Shown piece after piece: positions 1-5,036 of a DNA stretch of 5,036 nt. Position numbers and translations under genes: made by a program. The notes under the pieces are model-generated. The model worked only from the letters and a program-made list of their open reading frames with translations, searched no databases and was not told where the DNA came from. The DNA comes from an uncultured Oscillospiraceae bacterium (GTDB taxonomy: Bacteria; Bacillota; Clostridia; Oscillospirales; Acutalibacteraceae), in NCBI GenBank assembly GCA_900546895.1, contig UREO01000230.1, positions 1 to 5,036 on the forward strand. The letters are read 5' to 3'. Numbering within the stretch: position 1 is the stretch's first letter; each line of letters begins with the position of its first letter.

Positions 1-2
1 TT

Positions 3-19
3 CAATGGTATGATCCTCC
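3..19 (-). promoter_or_regulatory. Ribosome-binding site and likely TTG start of the next downstream gene
   Basis: Reading the minus strand after the purF stop, a GGAGG occurs at 19-15, followed 9 bases later by TTG at 5-3 and then AA at the window edge. No ATG, GTG or CTG lies between the GGAGG and the edge, and any start beyond the edge would be at least 14 bases from the GGAGG, so TTG is the best visible start. The second residue would be Lys or Asn (codon AAN). The gene lies 24 bases past the purF stop in the same direction, so it is probably co-transcribed. In many bacteria purM follows purF, which makes purM the natural guess, but only two bases of coding sequence after the start are visible and the identity cannot be read here. 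Confidence 0.55.
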
Positions 20-29
20 AAACAGGAAA

Positions 30-1499
30 TTAGAATCTTTTGATCGGTGTACAGTAGTCGTAATTCTTATTGGCAATCAGATAATCCGGCACAGGCGCGG
101 GATATTTCCCGGAGAAGCACGCGTCGCAGAAGCTGCCGCAACCGCTCAGCATTTTCGGCAGATTGTCAAGATGCAGAAAATCGATGGAATCCGCAAAGCT
201 CATCTTCCCGATTTCCTCAACACTGTGCTGGCAGGCGATCAGATCGTCCTTGGACGGAATGTCCGTTCCGTAATAGCACGGCCATAAAAAAGGCGGAGAG
301 CTGATCCTGAGATGGACCTCCGTCGCCCCCGCGTCCTTCAGCATGGTGACGATGCGCGCGCTGGTCGTTCCGCGTACAATGGAATCGTCCAGCATGACGA
401 CGCGTTTCCCTTTTACGCAGGAGGAAAGCGCGTTCAGCTTGATCCGCACACTGCGCACCCGCTCGGACTGACTTGGTTTGATAAACGTCCGCCCGATATA
501 GCTGTTCTTTACTATTCCCTTCTGATAGGGGATGCCAGATTCCTCGCTGTAACCGATTGCGGCGTCGATGCCGGATTCCGGCACGCCGATTACGATATCC
601 GCTTCGACCGGCTTTTGCTTCGCAAGCAGGCGCCCGGCTTCCTTTCTCGCTTCATAAACGCTTTTTCCGTCAATGTAGCTGTCCGTTCTCGCAAAATAAA
701 TATACTCGAAGACACAGAGCGATTTTTCCACGCTCACAGGATCCTTGATAGAACGCAGGCCGTTGCTGTCCACAACAACGATTTCCCCCGGCTCCACGTC
801 TCGTACATATTCCGCCCCGCACGCGTCCAGCGCGCAGGTTTCGGACGCAAAGACATAGGAGTTGTCAAGCCTGCCAATGCAAAGAGGCCGAAAACCGTGC
901 GGATCGCGCGCGGCGATCAGCTTCTGCGGGCTCATGACCACGAGGGAATAAGAGCCCTGGATTTTCGGAAGCGCACGGCGGACGGCCTCCTCAATCGAAG
1001 GAGCATCCACACGCTCCCGCGCAATGATATAGGCGATGACTTCGGTATCGATCGTCGTCTGGAAAATACATCCCCTGTGTTCCAGCTCATGGCGAAGCTC
1101 ATAGGCGTTCGTCAGATTCCCGTTGTGGGCAATCGCGAGGGTTCCCTTGATATACCGCATGACAAGGGGCTGGGCGTTTTCACGCACGCTGCCGCCCGCG
1201 GTGGAATAGCGGACATGGCCGACCGCCATCTGTCCGACAAGGTCGTCCAGAATTTTATCGTTGAACGCCTCGGTGACAAGGCCCATGTCCTTCGAGTAGG
1301 AAATAACCCCGCGGTCGCAGACGGCGATTCCGCAGCTTTCCTGCCCCCTGTGCTGCAAAGCGAGAAGCCCGTTGTAGGCGGCGTAGGCGGGTGCCGTCCC
1401 ACCGTCGGAATAGATTCCGAAAACGCCGCATTCTTCGTGCGGCTTGGAAAGATCGTAATCCATCACAGAGCTGTTCAAATACTCACCATCCCTATCCAT
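30..1499 (-). CDS. purF: Amidophosphoribosyltransferase (glutamine PRPP amidotransferase), iron-sulfur type
   Basis: This cytoplasmic enzyme makes 5-phosphoribosylamine from PRPP and glutamine, the first committed step of purine synthesis. The 489-residue frame reads as follows. A short N-terminal propeptide precedes EECGVFG, with Cys24 the expected N-terminal nucleophile after cleavage. The class II glutaminase domain (about 24-255) has GHVRYST (94-100, Arg97), HNGN (125-128) and Asp151. The phosphoribosyltransferase domain has the pyrophosphate loop VPESG (306-310), a flexible loop around 331-356 and the PRPP motif VVMLDDSIVRGTTS (367-380). Cys262, Cys408, Cys458 and Cys461 match the four 4Fe-4S ligands of Bacillus subtilis PurF: the first two are 146 residues apart in both, and the last pair is CxxC. 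Family knowledge predicts feedback inhibition by AMP and GMP and oxygen sensitivity of the cluster. Length is close to the B. subtilis protein (476). The first ATG (1499-1497) overlaps the purC stop but has no well-placed Shine-Dalgarno; TTG at codon 8 or ATG at codon 13 are alternative starts. FARTDS (270-274 region) replaces the more usual FARPDS. Confidence 0.97.
   Translation of the reverse strand: MDRDGEYLNSSVMDYDLSKPHEECGVFGIYSDGGTAPAYAAYNGLLALQHRGQESCGIAVCDRGVISYSKDMGLVTEAFNDKILDDLVGQMAVGHVRYSTAGGSVRENAQPLVMRYIKGTLAIAHNGNLTNAYELRHELEHRGCIFQTTIDTEVIAYIIARERVDAPSIEEAVRRALPKIQGSYSLVVMSPQKLIAARDPHGFRPLCIGRLDNSYVFASETCALDACGAEYVRDVEPGEIVVVDSNGLRSIKDPVSVEKSLCVFEYIYFARTDSYIDGKSVYEARKEAGRLLAKQKPVEADIVIGVPESGIDAAIGYSEESGIPYQKGIVKNSYIGRTFIKPSQSERVRSVRIKLNALSSCVKGKRVVMLDDSIVRGTTSARIVTMLKDAGATEVHLRISSPPFLWPCYYGTDIPSKDDLIACQHSVEEIGKMSFADSIDFLHLDNLPKMLSGCGSFCDACFSGKYPAPVPDYLIANKNYDYCTPIKRF
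1476..1487 (-). promoter_or_regulatory. Candidate internal start signal for purF (GGTGA plus TTG)
   Basis: On the minus strand GGTGA at 1487-1483 pairs with the anti-Shine-Dalgarno end of 16S rRNA and sits 4 bases before a TTG at 1478-1476 (codon 8 of the long frame). That is equivalent to about 7 bases from the position a GGAGG core would occupy. The first ATG (1499-1497) has only a GAGG 22 bases upstream, too far to be normal. ATG at codon 13 (1463-1461) is 19 bases from the GGTGA, but starting there gives an 11-residue propeptide before the catalytic Cys, the same length as in B. subtilis PurF. The TTG start would give a 16-residue propeptide. The mature enzyme is the same in all cases if the propeptide is cleaved before Cys24. 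Confidence 0.4.
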
Positions 1500-2206
1500 T
1501 ATAAGCCGATGCGCTTCATTACCTCGGCGTAAGCCTCTTCCACTCCGCCCAAATCTCTGCGGAAGCGGTCCTTGTCAAGTTTTTCGTGGGTACTGACATC
1601 CCAGAAACGGCAGGTATCCGGGGAAATTTCATCCGCAAGGATAATCCCGTCGGCGCAGCGGCCGAATTCCAGTTTAAAGTCGATCAATTCGATGTTGACG
1701 GAGAGGAAAAACTCTTTCAGGATTTCATTGATCTTCAGCGACATGGCGCTGATCTGGTCAACTTCTTCCTTCGTCGCAAATTCGGCGGCAAGAATGTGGT
1801 ATTCATTGACGATCGGGTCGCCCAGCTCGTCATTCTTGTAGCAGAATTCCAGCACGGTGGTCTTCATCGGGGTGCCTTCCTCCAGACCGAGCCTTTTTGC
1901 AAGGCTGCCGGCCGCTTTGTTGCGGACAATTACCTCAAGAGGGACGATTTTGACCTTCTTTACAAGCGTCTCCCGGTCGCTCAGTTCTTTGACGAAATGC
2001 GTTTTGATGCCATGTTTTTCCAGCAGCTGGAACAAATAATTGGACATTTTATTGTTGACAACGCCTTTACCGACGATTGTCCCCTTTTTCTGTCCGTTAA
2101 AGGCGGTTGCATCATCCTTGTAATCGACGATGCAGTAGCCCTTATCATCCGTTGCGTAGACCTTTTTTGCCTTGCCCTCATAGAGAAGCTCACATTTTTT
2201 CATCAT
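1499..2206 (-). CDS. purC: Phosphoribosylaminoimidazole-succinocarboxamide synthase (SAICAR synthetase)
   Basis: This cytoplasmic ATP-dependent ligase joins aspartate to CAIR to form SAICAR in de novo purine synthesis. The 235-residue length is typical of the stand-alone bacterial form. The N-terminus LLYEGKAKKVY (7-17) is the ATP-binding glycine/lysine-rich strand of the family, followed by DDATAFNGQKKG (31-42). Both family signatures are present: VPLEVIVRNKAAGS (88-101) and LIDFKLEFG (174-182). ADEISPDTCRFWD (191-203) is the conserved metal/ATP-site segment near the C-terminal end. The start at 2206-2204 is 6 bases from an AGGAGG; a second ATG directly follows at 9 bases, so the protein may begin with either Met. 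The TAA stop at 1501-1499 shares its last base with the first possible purF ATG, which favours translational coupling. No key residue appears missing and there is no frameshift. Confidence 0.97.
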   Translation of the reverse strand: MMKKCELLYEGKAKKVYATDDKGYCIVDYKDDATAFNGQKKGTIVGKGVVNNKMSNYLFQLLEKHGIKTHFVKELSDRETLVKKVKIVPLEVIVRNKAAGSLAKRLGLEEGTPMKTTVLEFCYKNDELGDPIVNEYHILAAEFATKEEVDQISAMSLKINEILKEFFLSVNIELIDFKLEFGRCADGIILADEISPDTCRFWDVSTHEKLDKDRFRRDLGGVEEAYAEVMKRIGL

Positions 2207-2272
2207 TATTTTCCTCCTATAACTGATTGATATCCATGATTTGAATACGCAGATTTTGTTTGAATGGCACTG
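2207..2272 (-). other. Spacer between carB and purC
   Basis: This 66-base gap is clearly richer in A and T than the flanking genes. I find no stem followed by a T-run in the minus direction, so there is no evidence for a terminator, and carB and purC probably share a transcript. A 7-base direct repeat (TTTGAAT on the plus strand) occurs at 2240-2246 and 2259-2265, 19 bases apart, about two helical turns. A weak promoter-like pair (TTCAAA, 17 bases, AATCAT in the minus direction; 4 of 6 matches each) starts within the right-hand repeat, but it is too poor to call. A six-codon frame from 2238 that ends beside the ribosome-binding site has no start signal of its own. Confidence 0.6.
2213..2218 (-). 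promoter_or_regulatory. purC ribosome-binding site
   Basis: AGGAGG on the minus strand lies 6 bases before the first purC ATG (2206-2204) and 9 bases before the second ATG (2203-2201). It is the strongest Shine-Dalgarno in the window and fixes the purC start to one of these two adjacent methionines. Confidence 0.9.
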
Positions 2273-5036
2273 TCAGATAAAGTTCAGAAATTTGGAAACT
2301 TTCGTGATATCAATCACAGAAAGCTGAGTGGTTTCCACATGCTGGGCACAGGTCAGGAACGCGTTGGCCGTATCCAGCGAAGTCAGGCAGGGAATGCCGG
2401 ATTCCACCGCGTTTCTGCGTATTTTATAACCGTCCCTGTTATGCACCACCCCGCGGGACGGAGTATTGATAACCAGATCGATTTTGCCCGAGGTAATATG
2501 GTCGAGGATATCCGGGCTGCCCGTTCCAATCTTATTGGTGCGGATGGTCGGGATATCGTGGTCGTTCAGGAAATCGGAGGTTCCCGCCGTAGCGTAGATC
2601 GTCCATCCAAGGTCGTAAAGCCCTCTGGCAATGGGCAGAGCCTCTTCCTTATCGCTGTCCTTCAGGGTAAAAATCACCCTGCCGTTTTTAATCATGTGTA
2701 CGCCGGCGCCGTAAAACGACTTGATCAGCGCTTCGTCAAAGGTACGCGCGATTCCCAGCACCTCGCCGGTAGATTTCATTTCCGGGCCGAGATTGACGTC
2801 GGCCCCGTAAAGCTTTTCAAAGGAGAAAACCGGCATTTTGATTGCAATCAGGTCTTTTTCCTTCTGCAGTCCGTAGTGGTAGCCCATATCCGGCAGGGTC
2901 TTGCCAAAGAAGGTGCCGACAGCCAGCGGTACGATCGGGATCCCCGTTACCTTGCTGATATAGGGCACGGTCCTGGAGGAACGCGGGTTTGCCTCGATGA
3001 CATACACTTCCTGATCCTTGACGATAAACTGGATGTTCAGCAGTCCCTTGACCTTCAGCGCCTTTGCGAGCCGGCGGGTATACTCCACAATCAGCTCCTG
3101 CATATCCTTCGGTACGCCGATGGCGGGATAAACGGAAATACTGTCTCCGGAATGGATACCGGCACGCTCAATATGCTGCATGACACCCGGAATGACCGAG
3201 TCGATTCCGTCGCAGACGGCGTCGACCTCCACCTCGGTGCCCATAATGTATTTATCCACCAAAATCGGATGCTCCTGCGCAATCCGGTTAATGATGCCGA
3301 TTTGTTCGACGATGTCTTCGTCGGCATACGCGATATGCATGCCCTGTCCGCCGAGCACATAGGACGGCCGGATAAGCACCGGGTAACCCAGCTCGTTTGC
3401 CGCCCGGATGGCTTCCTCACAGGTAAAGACCATACGGCCGTCGGCACGCGGAATCTGGCATTCGAACAGGATTTTGTCGAAGCGCTCGCGGTCCTCCGCC
3501 TCATCGATGCTGTCAAACGAGGTCCCGAGAATCGGAATCCCCATTTTTTCAATGGCCCCGGCTAGTTTGATGGCGGTCTGGCCGCCGAACTGCACGACGG
3601 CGCCGTCCGGTTTTTCCAGATCGATAATATGGCGCACATCCTCTTCCGTCAGGGGCTCAAAGTACAGCTTGTCCGCAATGTCAAAGTCCGTGCTGACGGT
3701 TTCCGGATTGTTGTTGACGATAATGGTTTCATAGCCAAGGTCCCTCAGCGCCCAGACGCTGTGTACGGAACAGAAATCGAATTCGATCCCCTGTCCAATG
3801 CGAATGGGACCGGAACCGATGACAAGGATTTTCTTTCGGTCGCTCTGCGGCAGGGATTCATTCTGGATTCCGTAAGTGGAATAATAGTACGGCGTTTCCG
3901 CGTCGAATTCGGCCGCGCAGGTATCGACCATTTTATAAATAGGATGGATGTCCCACTCGTCTTCCATCGACCGAATTTCTTCTACAGTCTTGCCGCTCAA
4001 TTGCGACAGGGTTTTGTCCAGAAATCCAAAATCCTTTGCTTTCAGAAGCAGGGCCTTATCAATCGGCCCCGCGGCAAACGCTTTTTCAACCTCGATGATG
4101 GAGAGCAGCTTGTCAAGGAACCAGAGATCGATTTTCGTAATATCGTGAATCTTTTCCGGGGTCACGCCGCGCCTCAGCGCTTCAGAAACCACCCAGAGCC
4201 GCCGGTCGTCGACGACATAAAGCCGCTGCTCCAGCTCGCTGTTCGTAAGGCTGCGGACATTGGGGTCGAGCAGACTGAAAACATTCTGCTCCAGCGAGCG
4301 AATGGATTTCATCAAAGCCGCTTCAAAGGTCGGGGCAATCCCCATGACTTCGCCGGTCGCTTTCATCTGGGTACCCAGGCTGCGCTTGGCATAAACAAAT
4401 TTATCAAACGGCCATCTCGGAATTTTCACCACGCAGTAGTCCAGCGTCGGCTCAAAGCACGCAAAGGTCTTTTTTGTGATGGCGTTCTGAATTTCGTCCA
4501 GCGTATAGCCCAGCGCGATTTTGGAAGCCACCTTCGCGATCGGGTAGCCCGTCGCCTTGGAGGCAAGCGCGGAAGAACGGCTTACGCGGGGATTCACTTC
4601 AATCACGCAGTACTCGAAGCTTTTCGGATTCAAAGCGAACTGAACGTTGCAGCCGCCTTCCACCTTCAGCTCCCGGATGATGGCAAGCGCGGCGGAACGG
4701 AGCATCTGCGTTTCCTTATCCGCAAGCGTCTGGCAGGGAGCGACGACAATGGAGTCGCCGGTATGAACGCCGACGGGATCGAAGTTTTCCATGTTGCAGA
4801 CCGTGATGCAGTTGCCGTTGCGGTCGCGCATAACTTCGTACTCGATTTCCTTCCAGCCGGAAATGCACCGTTCGATCAGTACCTGGTTCACGCGGCTGCG
4901 ATGCAGGCCGAGTGTTGCGATCGAAAGCAGCTGTTCTTCGTCGGCCGCGATGCCGCCGCCGCTTCCGCCCAATGTGTACGCGGGGCGCACAACAACGGGA
5001 TAGCCGATTTTCCTCGCAATTTTGACGCAGTCCTCA
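2273..5036 (-). CDS. carB: Carbamoyl-phosphate synthase large subunit, 5'-truncated by the window edge
   Basis: With its small glutaminase partner (CarA) this cytoplasmic enzyme makes carbamoyl phosphate from bicarbonate, ammonia from glutamine and two ATP, for pyrimidine and arginine synthesis. The visible part is 920 codons; the frame stays open to the right edge (first codon GAG at 5035). By comparison with E. coli CarB (1073 residues) about 150 N-terminal residues are outside. Numbering from that GAG: the first ATP-grasp half has RPAYTLGGSGGG (17-28) and EVNPRVSRSSALASKATG (146-163). The oligomerisation region runs from about 250 to 400. The second half starts near KKILVIGSGPIRIGQG (401-416) and has NPETVSTDFD (443-452), RPSYVLGG (556-563) and EANPRSSRTVPY (681-692). 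The regulatory MGS-like domain runs from about 780 to the end. In that domain Lys796, Thr816, Thr819, Lys835 and Asn857 fall where E. coli has the UMP/IMP-site residues K954, T974, T977, K993 and N1015. The TGA stop is at 2275-2273. A GTG at 4990-4988 is internal (a Val before RPAY), not a start. Whether this copy serves pyrimidines, arginine or both cannot be read from the sequence. Confidence 0.97.
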   Translation of the reverse strand, partial: EDCVKIARKIGYPVVVRPAYTLGGSGGGIAADEEQLLSIATLGLHRSRVNQVLIERCISGWKEIEYEVMRDRNGNCITVCNMENFDPVGVHTGDSIVVAPCQTLADKETQMLRSAALAIIRELKVEGGCNVQFALNPKSFEYCVIEVNPRVSRSSALASKATGYPIAKVASKIALGYTLDEIQNAITKKTFACFEPTLDYCVVKIPRWPFDKFVYAKRSLGTQMKATGEVMGIAPTFEAALMKSIRSLEQNVFSLLDPNVRSLTNSELEQRLYVVDDRRLWVVSEALRRGVTPEKIHDITKIDLWFLDKLLSIIEVEKAFAAGPIDKALLLKAKDFGFLDKTLSQLSGKTVEEIRSMEDEWDIHPIYKMVDTCAAEFDAETPYYYSTYGIQNESLPQSDRKKILVIGSGPIRIGQGIEFDFCSVHSVWALRDLGYETIIVNNNPETVSTDFDIADKLYFEPLTEEDVRHIIDLEKPDGAVVQFGGQTAIKLAGAIEKMGIPILGTSFDSIDEAEDRERFDKILFECQIPRADGRMVFTCEEAIRAANELGYPVLIRPSYVLGGQGMHIAYADEDIVEQIGIINRIAQEHPILVDKYIMGTEVEVDAVCDGIDSVIPGVMQHIERAGIHSGDSISVYPAIGVPKDMQELIVEYTRRLAKALKVKGLLNIQFIVKDQEVYVIEANPRSSRTVPYISKVTGIPIVPLAVGTFFGKTLPDMGYHYGLQKEKDLIAIKMPVFSFEKLYGADVNLGPEMKSTGEVLGIARTFDEALIKSFYGAGVHMIKNGRVIFTLKDSDKEEALPIARGLYDLGWTIYATAGTSDFLNDHDIPTIRTNKIGTGSPDILDHITSGKIDLVINTPSRGVVHNRDGYKIRRNAVESGIPCLTSLDTANAFLTCAQHVETTQLSVIDITKVSKFLNFI

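Noticed and set aside
270..1100. FARTDS instead of FARPDS in PurF as a sign of altered function
   Set aside because: One substitution outside the catalytic and PRPP-contact motifs, with all key residues present, looks like ordinary family variation.
312..1532. Long plus-strand open frame of 406 codons opposite purF
   Set aside because: It lies almost wholly antisense to a clear purF with intact catalytic motifs, has a composition rich in Arg, His and Asp as expected for a reverse-strand shadow, shows no recognisable domain, and has no convincing ribosome-binding site.
1586..2230. Plus-strand frame of 214 codons opposite purC
   Set aside because: It mirrors purC over its full length; purC carries both family signatures and a strong ribosome-binding site, so the opposite frame is a shadow.
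2221..2238. Six-codon open frame (MDINQL) ending beside the purC ribosome-binding site, as a possible leader peptide
   Set aside because: It has no Shine-Dalgarno, no run of regulatory codons and no attenuator-like stems nearby; such a short frame is expected by chance.
2207..2272. Internal promoter for purC
   Set aside because: The best -35/-10 pair matches only 4 of 6 at each box. A better TATA-like element overlaps the ribosome-binding site and would start the transcript past it.
2264..3565. Long plus-strand open frame of 433 codons opposite carB
   Set aside because: It is antisense to the conserved second half of carB and is explained by that gene's codon usage leaving few stops on the opposite strand. 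No family is recognisable in its translation.
4988..4990. GTG as a possible carB start
   Set aside because: It encodes the Val just before RPAYTLGG inside the first ATP-grasp domain, and the frame continues upstream with GYPVV, matching CarB. The true start is beyond the window.

Overview
The window is fully occupied by a minus-strand run of nucleotide-biosynthesis genes. In transcription order (right to left) they are carB (large subunit of carbamoyl-phosphate synthetase, 5' end cut off by the right edge), purC (SAICAR synthetase) and purF (amidophosphoribosyltransferase). The ribosome-binding site of a fourth gene, with a likely TTG start, lies at the extreme left edge. I see no credible plus-strand gene, RNA gene, mobile element, CRISPR array or factor-independent terminator.

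The organism is most likely a Firmicute of the class Clostridia. The Shine-Dalgarno sequences are strong GGAGG types. PurF is the propeptide-bearing, iron-sulfur-cluster form known from Bacillus and many clostridia. PurC is a compact stand-alone enzyme. CarB has Bacillus-like wording in its second half. Base composition looks moderately GC-rich, which would suit an Oscillospiraceae/Ruminococcaceae-type genome, but the family-level guess is inference.

Layout: 2273-5036 is carB, lacking about 150 N-terminal residues. Positions 2207-2272 are a 66-base spacer holding the purC ribosome-binding site and no terminator. Positions 1499-2206 are purC, whose TAA overlaps the first possible ATG of purF in a TAATG junction. 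Positions 30-1499 are purF. Positions 1-29 hold the next gene's GGAGG and a TTG. The tight spacing suggests one transcript.

PurF makes phosphoribosylamine from PRPP and glutamine, the committed step to IMP. PurC adds aspartate to CAIR later in the same pathway. CarB makes carbamoyl phosphate for pyrimidines and arginine, so its position directly ahead of purine genes links two pathways. Its C-terminal regulatory domain keeps the residues that bind UMP and IMP in the E. coli enzyme. Everything looks like intact housekeeping metabolism. I found no sign of a new system; the points worth a second look are the gene order and the uncertain purF start.
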